A stretch of DNA of 64,000 nucleotides from CSP1-5 sp964348275 (GTDB taxonomy: Bacteria; Methylomirabilota; Methylomirabilia; Methylomirabilales; CSP1-5), in contig CAYGBT010000011.1 in the NCBI GenBank assembly GCA_964348275.1, positions 1 to 64,000 of the forward strand, given 5' to 3'. This document shows positions 7,986 through 15,080 of this stretch, one piece after another. Under the pieces are notes generated by a model, which searched no databases, was not told the DNA's origin, and was given only the letters and a program-made list of their open reading frames with translations. Positions within the stretch are counted from its first letter, which is position 1; every line of letters begins with the position of its first letter. A program made the position numbers and the translations under genes.

Positions 7986-8926
7986 TAAGGGTCGCGGCGA
8001 TCGACGTGGGGACGAATACCGTACGCCTTCTCGTGGCGGACGCGGACAGCTCTGCAGCGTATCGCACCGTGTTCCAGGAGCAGATCATCACTCGGCTCGG
8101 GGAGGGGATCCATGAGACGCGCGTGTTGAGCCCGGGGGCGGTCGAGCGGACGATCCGGGTCCTTCAGCGCTTTGCCCAGACTGCCAAGGCGCTCGAGGCC
8201 GAGGAAGTGGTCGCCGTCGCCACCAGTGCCGCTCGCGAGGCCAAGAATCAGAAGGAGTTTCTCGACCGGGTTTTGACAGAGACCGGACTCGAGCTCCACG
8301 TCGCTGCTGAAGAGACTGAAGCAATGCTGACCGCACTCGGCGTTTCGTATGCCCTCCCGGATCACTCCAACATGCTGATCGTGGATATCGGGGGTGGCAG
8401 CACCGAGTTCACCGGCGTCCAACACGGGAAGCTAACCGGGCACGTGAGCCTCCCTACGGGGGTGGTGAAGCTGACCGAGGCCCACCTGAAAAGTGACCCC
8501 CCGTCGGGTGATGAATTGGAAGCGGGAGCTGCCTCGATTCGTCGGAGCCTCCAGCAGGTCCCAGCACGCCTCCAACATCCGCCCGGGGCCGTCCTCGTGG
8601 GAACGGCGGGCACGCCCACCACCCTCGCTGCGATTGACCTCAAGCTCGCGACGTACGATGCGGAGCGGGTGACTGGCCACCGCCTGTCCCGAGGCCGGAT
8701 CCAAGACCTACTGGATTACCTCTGCTCCCTCCCCTTGGCTGAGCGGCGTCAGGTCATTGGACTCGAGCCAGCCCGGGCGGAGGTGATCCTGGCTGGCGCG
8801 CTCTTGGCCCGTGAGGCCACGTCATTATTCGGGTTTGATGAACTCACCGTGAGCGACGGCGGCCTCCGCGAAGGCCTCCTGCTCCACCACCTCTCCCACC
8901 GCAATCCCCCCTTACAGGCCCACTGA
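7982..8926 (+). CDS. Ppx/GppA-family exopolyphosphatase/pppGpp phosphatase
   Basis: 314 aa, the short two-domain Ppx/GppA form of the ASKHA ATPase fold. Phosphate-loop 1 is AIDVGTNTVRLLV (6-18), loop 2 VDIGGGSTEFTG (about 131-142), and VATSAAREAKNQ (about 80) is the conserved inner strand. The family cleaves inorganic polyphosphate from its end or removes the 5'-phosphate of pppGpp. Which substrate is used cannot be read, and the C-terminal HD-like domain of long Ppx is missing. Co-translated with the NFACT gene through an ATGA overlap. The promoter of ncRNA element A begins 10 nt after its stop. Confidence 0.85.
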   Translation: MIRVAAIDVGTNTVRLLVADADSSAAYRTVFQEQIITRLGEGIHETRVLSPGAVERTIRVLQRFAQTAKALEAEEVVAVATSAAREAKNQKEFLDRVLTETGLELHVAAEETEAMLTALGVSYALPDHSNMLIVDIGGGSTEFTGVQHGKLTGHVSLPTGVVKLTEAHLKSDPPSGDELEAGAASIRRSLQQVPARLQHPPGAVLVGTAGTPTTLAAIDLKLATYDAERVTGHRLSRGRIQDLLDYLCSLPLAERRQVIGLEPARAEVILAGALLAREATSLFGFDELTVSDGGLREGLLLHHLSHRNPPLQAH

Positions 8927-8935
8927 GGTTTGGGC

Positions 8936-8964
8936 TTGACAGGGGGCAGGCCCACCGGGATACA
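8936..8964 (+). promoter_or_regulatory. Promoter of ncRNA element A
   Basis: TTGACA (8936-8941), a 17-nt spacer, then GATACA (8959-8964). The same arrangement, with the spacer motif GGG-pyrimidine-TGCCCA-like, recurs at elements B and C. The match to a sigma-70 -35 box is perfect; the -10 is moderate. Confidence 0.65.
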
Positions 8965-8970
8965 AGAGAG

Positions 8971-9207
8971 GCACCTCCAAGCGACCCTTCGGGTAGTCGC
9001 GTGGCTGATCGGAGAAAAGCATTTTGCGCGTAGCACGTGGCTCTTCGTTCTTAACTTTCAGCTCTCAACACTAAACTCTCAGCAGGTACTCATGATGGCC
9101 CGGGGTAGGCATAGCTTCTAGCCCCCCTTCGGCACAATCGAGGGTATACTAAACACTTAGATGCCCTCTCGGGTGAAACACGGCCCGGGAGGACATTTAG
9201 CTTTTTC
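8971..9207 (+). ncRNA. Candidate small RNA, element A (first of four copies)
   Basis: About 237 nt from the predicted start to the end of a terminator, between ppx and the acylase gene and without coding potential. Shared with the other copies are CGACCCTTCGGGTAGTCG near the 5' end, a CCCGGGGTAGGCATAG segment (about 9100), the block GCACAATCGAGGGTATACT and the closing ACACTTAGATGCCCTCTCGGG terminator arm. This copy is the most decayed: its middle (about 9045-9090) carries an insertion of degenerate TTAACTTTCAGCTCTCAACA-like repeats. No known RNA family is recognised. Confidence 0.6.
9163..9207 (+). terminator. Terminator of element A
   Basis: GCCCTCTCGGG ... CCCGGGAGGAC pairs into a 9-bp GC-rich stem, followed by TTTAGCTTTTT. 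It is an imperfect version of the terminator of copies B to D. It lies upstream of the acylase ATG, so the acylase needs its own promoter or read-through. Confidence 0.6.
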
Positions 9208-9283
9208 GGATGGCAAGGGAATAGAAAAGATGGGTCGAGAACCCTGTGGATTCATAGATCAGATTTCGTTAAGGGGGTTCGCC

Positions 9284-12160
9284 ATGAAAAGCACGCTAAC
9301 CAAGATAGGGCTAACCACGCTAGCCACGTTGTTGCTTTTGTTCTTATCCCCGCCTAGCCATACCTTTGCTGGGAGTACGCTCATCTTAATTAAGGGCCTG
9401 CGAGAGGCCGCTGCGATCGTGCGCGATTCAAAGGGAATCCCGCACATTTTTGCCGCGAATGACCACGACATTTTCTTCTTGCAGGGTTGGGGTCACGCGC
9501 GAGACCGGTTCTTTCAAATGGACGTCAAGCGGCGCGAGGCCAGCGGCACGTTGGCAGAGCTCCTCGGTCCCGCAGCGCTCCCGAGCGACGTCGAATTGCG
9601 CACGATCGGCTTGCGACGTGCCGCCGACCGGTCGCTGCCGCTATTGTCGTCACAAGTGCGGAAGGCGCTCGAGGCTTATAGCGCCGGTGTGAATGCTTTC
9701 ATCACATCCCATCCGTTGCCGCCGGAGTACAATCTGCTCGAATTGACCTTGACCCAGGTGGAACCATGGTCGCCGATTGACAGCCTGGTTATTGGCAAAA
9801 AATTTGCCTTCGACCTGTCATTTGACTTGGATGACATCGATCGAACCATCGCTCTAACAGCTTACCAGCAAGCAGGCGTCGCTGTAGGCTTCGATGGAAC
9901 CGCACTCTTTTTTGAAGACCTGTTTCGCAGTGCCCCGTTCGACCCCGCCTCGACTGTTCCCGATGCAAGTCAGCCTCTGCCTCTGGCCGCGCTCCCCTCG
10001 GAAATGGTCGAACGGGCCCGCATCGCAGGACGACAAATATCACCGGAGACGCTCAGCCTGTGTCGTAGATATCTCGAGCGGATCCGTCATATCCCCTTCT
10101 TCCGCAGAATCTTGCGGCGCATCAATCGATCCAATGGCAGCAATGAGTGGGTGGTGAGCGGTCGGCACACCGCCAGCGGTTTCCCGTTGCTGGCCAACGA
10201 TCCTCACCTGTCGCTCGACATGCCGGCAACCTTCTACCAGGTACACCTGCGCACGCCTGATTTAAATGTCATCGGCAGTGGCTTCGCCGGCCTGCCTTTT
10301 GTTGTCGTGGGGCACAACCGCTTGATTTCCTGGGGGGCAACCACGAATCCGATGGATGTGACCGACACATTCCAGGAGAAGGTCGAGCCGGACCCGAGTT
10401 CCCCCAGCGGGCTGAGCATTAAACACCAAGAGCAACTCGAGCCTATCATTCCCCTGCCGCAAGTGTTTAGCGTCAACGTGCGAGGCGACGGTGTGTTCGA
10501 CAATGTGGTCGTGGCGCCGCCCGACGACACGATTCCGGCGGCAGTGCTGATTGTTCCCCGACGCAATCAAGGCCCCATCGTGGAAATTGATCCTCCTGCG
10601 GGCACGGCCGAGGGCACCGCCCTGAGCGTGCAATATACCGGGTTCAGTGGTACGCGCGAACTTGATGCCTTTTTCATCTGGAATCGCGCCCGCAATCTAG
10701 ACGACTTCAAACGCGGACTGCAGTTTTTCGACTTTGGGTCGCAGAACTGGGCCTATGCCGATGTCCAGGGCAATATTGCCTATTTCACCAGCGGCGAGTT
10801 GCCGCTCCGGGAGGACTTGCAGGCGGGCTTCGTCAACGGCCTGCCTCCGTTCTTCATTCGTGAGGGCACCGGGGGGAACGAGTGGTTACCGGTATCGAGC
10901 CCGCAGCCGGGGCAAGCCGTCCCATTCGAGATATTGCCGTTCGAGGAGATGCCGCAAACTATCAACCCGCTCGCGGGGTTTTTCGTGAACGCCAACAACG
11001 ATCCGGCGGGTATTACCCTGGACAACGACCCGTTGAACCAATTGCGCCCTGACGGCGGTTTCTTCTACCTAAGCCCGGGTTACGACTTCGGCACCCGCGC
11101 CGGACGCATCACTCAAGCGATTACAGAGCGGCTCACTACCGGTCGCCGGGAGATTTCACGTAAGGACATGAAGATGATTCAAGCCGACACCGTGATGCTT
11201 GACGCTCAGGTGCTGGTGCCCTTCATCCTGCAGGCTTTCGAGAATGGGCAGAGCGATGGCGCACATCTGGCCCTGGCGGCGCTGGCTGCCGACCCGCGTG
11301 TGGACGAGGCGGTGGGGCGCTTGGAAGAATGGGATTTTTCCACTCCAACAGGAATCCCGGAGGGCTTCGACGCCAGTGACAAGAACGGGCAACGGTTCCC
11401 GCCCAGCGAAGAGGAGATCGCCTCCAGCATCGCCGCGACCATCTATTCGGTCTGGCGGGGCCAGATTATCCGCAATACTATTGAGGCTGTGTTGGGCCAG
11501 TTTGCGTTGCCACGCCCCAGCAGCCAGCGGGCGATGATTGCGCTGCGCCACTTACTCGACAACTTCGATCAGAATGAAGGCATAGGAGCCTCTGGGCTGA
11601 ACTTCTTCAATGTGCCCGACGTGGACGATCTGGACGATCCTGCCACCCGCCGCGATATTCTGCTGCTCCAGAGCCTCGTTGACGCCCTCAACCTCCTGGC
11701 CGGTCCGAAGTTCGACAAAGCCTTCGGGGGCTCCACCAACCAGGACGATTACCGCTGGGGCCGATTGCATCGTATCGTGTTCGACCACCCCCTGAATGGT
11801 CCCTTTGACGTTCCCCCCGCGGGCAGTGCCTTTCCGCCGCCGCTCGAGAACTTGGCGGGCATTCCCACGGACGGCGGCTTTGGGGTCGTGGATGCCTCGA
11901 GTCACAGCGCGCGGGCCGACGATGATGATGGTTTCATGTTCGGCAGCGGGCCGGTCAATCGGTTCGTGAGCGAGATGGGACCCTGGCGGGTGCGGGCGGA
12001 GAGCAGCTTGCCCGGGGGCGAAAGCGGCATCCTGGAGAGCCCGTTCTATGTGAATTTGCTCGGCCGCTGGTTGACCAATGACACCTTCCGACTCCTCGTA
12101 TCTCCCTTGAAAATTCTGGCAAATGCCTCCTCAGTGCAGGTCTTTGTTCCGCGCAGATAG
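9284..12160 (+). CDS. Penicillin acylase-family N-terminal-nucleophile amidase
   Basis: 958 aa from ATG 9284 (AGGGGG 7 nt upstream). A signal peptide (KIGLTTLATLLLLFLSPPS, then TFAG) directs export. The alpha-chain signature RDSKGIPHIFAANDHD and GWGHARDRFFQMD follow, then the self-cleavage site GSNEWVVSG with nucleophile Ser286. NDPHLSLDMPATFYQVHL (about 302-320) and FVVVGHN follow in the beta-chain. The family autoprocesses in the periplasm to an alpha-beta dimer that hydrolyses amides such as beta-lactam side chains, acyl-homoserine lactones or cyclic lipopeptides. Substrate is unknown, and the large size (family often 750-850 aa) suggests inserted loops. An ATG at 9161 lies within the terminator of element A and is rejected as start. 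Confidence 0.88.
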   Translation: MKSTLTKIGLTTLATLLLLFLSPPSHTFAGSTLILIKGLREAAAIVRDSKGIPHIFAANDHDIFFLQGWGHARDRFFQMDVKRREASGTLAELLGPAALPSDVELRTIGLRRAADRSLPLLSSQVRKALEAYSAGVNAFITSHPLPPEYNLLELTLTQVEPWSPIDSLVIGKKFAFDLSFDLDDIDRTIALTAYQQAGVAVGFDGTALFFEDLFRSAPFDPASTVPDASQPLPLAALPSEMVERARIAGRQISPETLSLCRRYLERIRHIPFFRRILRRINRSNGSNEWVVSGRHTASGFPLLANDPHLSLDMPATFYQVHLRTPDLNVIGSGFAGLPFVVVGHNRLISWGATTNPMDVTDTFQEKVEPDPSSPSGLSIKHQEQLEPIIPLPQVFSVNVRGDGVFDNVVVAPPDDTIPAAVLIVPRRNQGPIVEIDPPAGTAEGTALSVQYTGFSGTRELDAFFIWNRARNLDDFKRGLQFFDFGSQNWAYADVQGNIAYFTSGELPLREDLQAGFVNGLPPFFIREGTGGNEWLPVSSPQPGQAVPFEILPFEEMPQTINPLAGFFVNANNDPAGITLDNDPLNQLRPDGGFFYLSPGYDFGTRAGRITQAITERLTTGRREISRKDMKMIQADTVMLDAQVLVPFILQAFENGQSDGAHLALAALAADPRVDEAVGRLEEWDFSTPTGIPEGFDASDKNGQRFPPSEEEIASSIAATIYSVWRGQIIRNTIEAVLGQFALPRPSSQRAMIALRHLLDNFDQNEGIGASGLNFFNVPDVDDLDDPATRRDILLLQSLVDALNLLAGPKFDKAFGGSTNQDDYRWGRLHRIVFDHPLNGPFDVPPAGSAFPPPLENLAGIPTDGGFGVVDASSHSARADDDDGFMFGSGPVNRFVSEMGPWRVRAESSLPGGESGILESPFYVNLLGRWLTNDTFRLLVSPLKILANASSVQVFVPRR

Positions 12161-12179
12161 CAAGCGGGGGGCATGGGGC

Positions 12180-12400
12180 CAGAAACAGTTTTGGGGGTCA
12201 TCAGTTTTGCAGTTTTGAGGGTCATTTTGGGGCTCATTTGTTTTGGGGGTCGTGTTTTGGGGGTCGGGCTTGTGTTTTGGGGGTCGGTGTTTTGGGGGTC
12301 GGGCTTGCTGNNNNNNNNNNTGGTGGTTTGTGTGTGGTGGGTGTTTTGTTGTGTTGGTTTTGTTGTTTTGGGGGTCGGGCTTGCTATTTGCTATTCTCGC
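12180..12400. repeat. G/T-rich tandem repeats around scaffold gap
   Basis: Repeats of TTTTGGGGGTC(GGG) occur at least six times, on both sides of the N run, together with stretches using only G and T. The pieces ttttgggggtcgggcttgct on either side of the gap are identical, which is why assembly stopped here. One strand could form G-quadruplexes. A sequencing or assembly artefact cannot be excluded. There is no gene in this stretch. Confidence 0.7.
12311..12320. other. Assembly gap (10 N)
   Basis: Ten unspecified bases, a conventional scaffold gap of unknown true size. Gene order across 12311 rests on scaffolding, not on continuous sequence. Confidence 0.99.
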
Positions 12401-12495
12401 GTATGACGGATGGAATTTCCGAAAGCTCCCGGTAGGTCCCCGCCCCCACGGCTACGGCCCCACAAGGGATCGCTTTAGACTTCCCCAGTTTGGAC

Positions 12496-12524
12496 TTGAC
12501 AGGGGGTATGCCCATGGGAGTACA
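12496..12524 (+). promoter_or_regulatory. Promoter of ncRNA element B
   Basis: TTGACA (12496-12501), 17-nt spacer GGGGGTATGCCCATGGG, then AGTACA (12519-12524). The spacer sequence is conserved with copies A and C, more than a plain promoter requires, so the spacer may hold an operator. Confidence 0.7.
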
Positions 12525-12530
12525 AAAAAA

Positions 12531-12722
12531 GTAGAGATAGCCAAACCCCCGCGTTGTCGCGAGGGCCATCGAGGGATGGGGGAACGGCAAGGTTCCTGTA
12601 GGTAGTAGCAGCATGGAACCGGGGTGAGCATAGCCCCCGGGCCCACTTCTGGCATAATCGAAGGCGCAGGAAGCACTCAGACGCCCTCTCGGGCGGAGCA
12701 TAGCCCGGGAGGGCGCTTTTTC
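12531..12722 (+). ncRNA. Candidate small RNA, element B (best preserved copy)
   Basis: About 190 nt. The internal hairpin CCGGGG-TGAGCATAG-CCCCCGG (about 12626-12650) and the terminator hairpin CTCTCGGGC-GGAGCATA-GCCCGGGAG both carry GAGCATA in the loop. Between them lies GCATAATCGAAGGCGCAGGA, matching copies A, C and D. There is no ORF of note. It precedes the RAM-domain cluster but ends in a strong terminator, so it is an independent transcript rather than a leader. Confidence 0.65.
12681..12722 (+). terminator. Terminator of element B
   Basis: ACGCCCTCTCGGGC / GCCCGGGAGGGCG pair into a stem of about 12 bp with one mismatch, followed by CTTTTTCT. Classical intrinsic terminator. Confidence 0.85.
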
Positions 12723-12757
12723 TAGGGGGAAAGGAAGAACGGAAAGGGAGGTAGGCC

Positions 12758-12994
12758 ATGGCGACGCAAGCGTACGTATTTGTCTATGTCACGCCCGGAA
12801 AGGTGGAAATGGCGACCAAGAAAATCGCTCAGATCGCGGGGGTGAAGTCGGCGCATATCTGCTGGGGCCGTCCGGACGTGATTGCCTTCACTGAGGCTGC
12901 GACGCACAAGGACCTCGGCCAGGTTGTCCTCCGGCAAATCCACGGAGTGGAGGGCGTGGAAGCCACTGACACGCGCATCGTCCTCGAGACATGA
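12758..12994 (+). CDS. Stand-alone RAM (Lrp/AsnC ligand-binding) domain protein 1
   Basis: 78 aa consisting of a single RAM domain (the effector-binding alpha-beta sandwich of Lrp/AsnC regulators) without the helix-turn-helix. The typical start is AYVFVYVTPGKVEMATKKIA, followed by GVKSAHICWGRPDVIAF and the final strand TDTRIVLET. Stand-alone RAM proteins form dimers or octamer rings and may bind amino acids; they can modulate full-length Lrp proteins or enzymes. SD GGGAGG lies 7 nt upstream of ATG. Second gene of this family is at 13362. CWG at about 38-40 replaces the usual TG(E/R)YD motif, so ligand preference may differ. Confidence 0.82.
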   Translation: MATQAYVFVYVTPGKVEMATKKIAQIAGVKSAHICWGRPDVIAFTEAATHKDLGQVVLRQIHGVEGVEATDTRIVLET

Positions 12995-13089
12995 GCGATC
13001 GGTCTGCGATCGGAGGGCACAGGTTTCTCCGTGGCGACACTACGGGAATGTGGTCAGAAGCTTTGATGTGGATATGAAGGAGGTGGTCC

Positions 13090-13245
13090 GTGCCTTTACT
13101 TACGGCTGCCGTTCCGCTGGCCGAATTTGCGAATATTGCGGATAGACTCCCACAGCTGCATCCCGGCCTGCTTGCCTCCGCAGTCTTCGCAGCCTTACTC
13201 GCGCTGTTGGTTCTCTGGGCATACCGATCAAAGACTCTGCTGTAG
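13090..13245 (+). CDS. 51-residue single-pass membrane peptide
   Basis: Short ORF starting GTG 13090 with a strong SD (GAAGGAGGTGG, about 5 nt upstream). The peptide begins MPLLTAAVPLAEFANIADRL, has a transmembrane segment of about 20 residues, LLASAVFAALLALLVLWAYR, and ends RSKTLL. The positive C-terminal end predicts an N-out/C-in topology. It lies between the two RAM genes on the same strand and is probably co-transcribed. Function unknown. The combination of an ideal ribosome site, a clean hydrophobic helix and an uninterrupted frame argues that it is real. Confidence 0.6.
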   Translation: MPLLTAAVPLAEFANIADRLPQLHPGLLASAVFAALLALLVLWAYRSKTLL

Positions 13246-13361
13246 CCGAGGAACTCTCTCATACGCACTCGGGGATGACCCCGCCTTTTGACAGAGAAAC
13301 AGTGCGGGACAAGTGGTCAACGGGCATTTCTATTTTCGCACCCTAAGGGGAGGGAAGAGCC

Positions 13362-13595
13362 ATGACGATGGCAATCGTTCTCGTCAATGCGGACCCGGGC
13401 AAGGACCGGGCAGTCGCCCAGGGACTCAAGAAGATCAAAGGGGTGGAGGAGGTTTGCCTTGTAAGCGGGCTCTATGACGTGGTGGCCACGGTTCGGGGAG
13501 GGAATTCCAAGGAGATCCTGGAGACCGTCTACGACAAGATCCGGCGACTGGCAGGCGTCCACCGCAGCCACACCATGTTCTGCCTCGAAGTATAA
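13362..13595 (+). CDS. Stand-alone RAM (Lrp/AsnC ligand-binding) domain protein 2
   Basis: 77 aa, a single RAM domain: AIVLVNADPGKDRAVAQGL, then VCLVSGLYDVVATVRGG carrying the canonical (S/T)GxYD(V/L) ligand-site motif, and HTMFCLEV at the end. It differs clearly from its neighbour at 12758, so the pair is not a recent duplication. AGGGGAGGG lies 9 nt before the ATG. In the same cluster as the 51-residue membrane peptide, which suggests a small-molecule-sensing module at the membrane; this is inference only. Confidence 0.88.
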   Translation: MTMAIVLVNADPGKDRAVAQGLKKIKGVEEVCLVSGLYDVVATVRGGNSKEILETVYDKIRRLAGVHRSHTMFCLEV

Positions 13596-13736
13596 GTGGG
13601 CAAAGGTAAGGGGCAAAGTTAAACGGCCCGTTCGCTGCATTCTATCCCAGCGTGCCGGGGCTGATCCTTAGCTAGGGAAAGAAGTAATATGGCCGGCCGC
13701 CGAGGCAGGCACCTGAGCAGCAAGGAGGACAATGCG

Positions 13737-13979
13737 ATGCTTGACAAAGACGTCGTCATGAAGGTCCTCAAGCGGCACTTGGGTGACCAAGTAGTTGAGG
13801 CCTCCCTCGAGGAGGTTGCTCAGGAGATCGCAACGCTGGATGGGGAGTGGGAGGAGCTGGAAGGTATCGTGGACCGCATGGGCTATTACGCGTCCGTCGT
13901 CTGCGAGGACATCTGTGATCTGGGGGCGATGGCCAAGAAGCGGGCGGTCCTCAAGGTCTTCCGGAAAAAGGCAGCATAG
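13737..13979 (+). CDS. Unknown small helical protein (80 aa)
   Basis: ATG 13737 is preceded by AAGGAGGACA, an excellent ribosome site. The 80-residue product is predicted helical and acidic in the middle (EEVAQEIATLDGEWEELEGI) with a basic end (KKRAVLKVFRKKAA). Two Cys lie close together in VVCEDICDLGA (about 58-62), perhaps a metal or redox site. No family recognised. It follows the RAM genes on the same strand and could be the last gene of that small operon. Confidence 0.6.
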   Translation: MLDKDVVMKVLKRHLGDQVVEASLEEVAQEIATLDGEWEELEGIVDRMGYYASVVCEDICDLGAMAKKRAVLKVFRKKAA

Positions 13980-14024
13980 GGGACCAGCAAGGCCAGCGGG
14001 ACATGGCGCGCAAAAGGAATTCGT

Positions 14025-14145
14025 TTACGCTGCCCGAGCATGCACCTCCTCGAAGATCGTCTCCGAGAGCTCAATATATTGCTGGAACCCCGCCTGGCAT
14101 TTTGGGCAGTTCGGGTCCCATTGTTTTCCTTTCCGGCGGCTCCAT
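14025..14145 (-). pseudogene. Frameshifted small zinc-ribbon-like ORF
   Basis: Reading minus, SD AAGGGGAG is followed 6 nt later by ATG 14145, which opens a 24-codon frame only. The adjacent frame, from the same point, encodes WSRRKGKQWDPNCPKCQAGF and then QQYIELSETIFEEVHARAA to a TAA at 14025, which looks like genuine protein with a CxxC pair and an amphipathic tail. One base change near the start would restore a 40-residue protein. It lies downstream of the zinc-ribbon gene at 14197. Either decayed, mis-sequenced, or started at a non-standard codon. Confidence 0.35.
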
Positions 14146-14196
14146 TCTGACTCCCCTTTTATCTTGAAGTCTTAATTTCGTATCCCGGTGCTGAAC

Positions 14197-14406
14197 CTAT
14201 CGTGTCGGATACAGGTGGAGCGTCCCCATGTCCTGACACTCCCAGCACTCTTGGTATCCCGCCCCTTTGCACTCCGGGCACGTTTTTTCTTTAATTAAAC
14301 CAATACCCTTGCATACCTCACAGGTCACATGCCCAGGACACCCAGATTCAGCAACGTGTTCGTGGACCATGTCATCACCCAACTTATGATGCTTTTCACC
14401 AACCAC
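14197..14406 (-). CDS. Small protein with DnaJ-like Cys-rich motifs
   Basis: 69 aa. It carries CEVCKGIG, CPECKGAGY and CWECQDMG, three CxxC(x)GxG-like motifs as in the zinc-binding centre of DnaJ and of related small chaperone-like zinc proteins, here without a J-domain. Three complete pairs are visible plus a single upstream Cys (GCPGH). An alternative start is Met13 (MVHEHVAES). Likely a zinc-binding partner or redox-sensitive protein, exact job unknown. Opposite in strand to the RAM cluster. Confidence 0.65.
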   Translation of the reverse strand: MVGEKHHKLGDDMVHEHVAESGCPGHVTCEVCKGIGLIKEKTCPECKGAGYQECWECQDMGTLHLYPTR

Positions 14407-14480
14407 TCGATCCGCTGCCGGTCAGAGACGCTGCCGCTATTTTACCCCCATCTGAGCCCCTGAGATACCGGAGTTTGGGC

Positions 14481-14509
14481 TTGACAGGGAGTATGCCTAT
14501 TGCTGTACA
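14481..14509 (+). promoter_or_regulatory. Promoter of ncRNA element C
   Basis: TTGACA (14481-14486), 17-nt spacer GGGAGTATGCCTATTGC, TGTACA (14504-14509). Preceded by GGAGTTTGGGC, also conserved in copies A and B. Confidence 0.7.
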
Positions 14510-14515
14510 AGAAAG

Positions 14516-14717
14516 GTATACCTTCAGGCGGCCTTCAGGGTTGTCGCGGGGGGTGATCGATGGATGGGGGAGAGTGGCAAGCTCCCCGTAGGGAGTGGCA
14601 GAGTGGAAAACGGGGTGAGCATACCCCCCGGCCGACCTCTCGCGGAATCGTCAGCGAATCAGAATGTTCTGACGCCCTCCCGGTCAGGATACGCCCGGGA
14701 AGGCGTTTGGTTTTTTA
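14516..14717 (+). ncRNA. Candidate small RNA, element C
   Basis: About 200 nt with the family landmarks: GGCCTTCAGGGTTGTCGCG near the start, ATGGATGGGGG (shared with B), the hairpin CGGGGTGAGCATACCCCCCGG, GGAATCGTCAGCGAATC and the terminator. It separates the zinc-ribbon genes from the TAXI-caspase cassette. Sequence identity to B is concentrated in hairpin arms and loops while linkers vary, as expected of a structured RNA. Confidence 0.65.
14672..14717 (+). terminator. Terminator of element C
   Basis: ACGCCCTCCCGG ... CCCGGGAAGGCGT forms a long stem, followed by TTTGGTTTTTT. Relative to copy B, several stem changes appear on both arms, suggesting that the helix is maintained. Confidence 0.8.
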
Positions 14718-14849
14718 TAGAGGTATAAAAGGCCCGAGAGACCTCTGAATGGTTCCCCCCTATTGGCAAGAACATGAGCTGGGATCTAAAGGGGAGGATG
14801 AGGTAAATCAAGCTCGCATGATCCCGCCAAGGGGAGGGAGCTCCCGATC

Positions 14850-15065
14850 ATGGCTATGGATGTCGGTTCCAGGCCGCCGTGGATTCCTGGTTCGAAAGTT
14901 ACACCAGGGCCTGGCCCCCACCATGGCTACCGGACGCATGGCCGGATCCCGTTGCGGGTCTTTGAAGACGGCCTCGCAGTCCAGAGACAGGAGGTGGCTC
15001 GGCCTGCGGAGTCGAGTGTACTCGTCGCCACTGGGATGTCCGAAGATACCTCCAGCGGAGTATAA
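14850..15065 (+). CDS. Possible small ORF ahead of the TAXI gene
   Basis: 71 codons beginning MAMDVGSRPPW, with GGGGAGGGAG about 10 nt upstream and a stop 15 nt before the TAXI ATG. Composition is Gly/Pro/Arg-rich with no recognisable domain, and codon use is not distinctive, so it may be a chance frame in the leader of the cassette. The 360 nt from element C to the TAXI gene hold nothing else I can name. Confidence 0.22.
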   Translation: MAMDVGSRPPWIPGSKVTPGPGPHHGYRTHGRIPLRVFEDGLAVQRQEVARPAESSVLVATGMSEDTSSGV

Positions 15066-15080
15066 GAAGGAGTAAAAGAA

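Noticed and set aside
9161..9283. Upstream start for the acylase at ATG 9161
   Set aside because: It would begin inside the terminator of element A and put 41 residues ahead of a clear signal peptide.
12173..12435. ORFs across the N gap
   Set aside because: Frames run through unknown bases in G/T-only sequence and have no protein-like composition.
14197..14406. DnaJ gene
   Set aside because: No J-domain, no Gly/Phe region and only 69 residues; only the Cys motifs resemble DnaJ.
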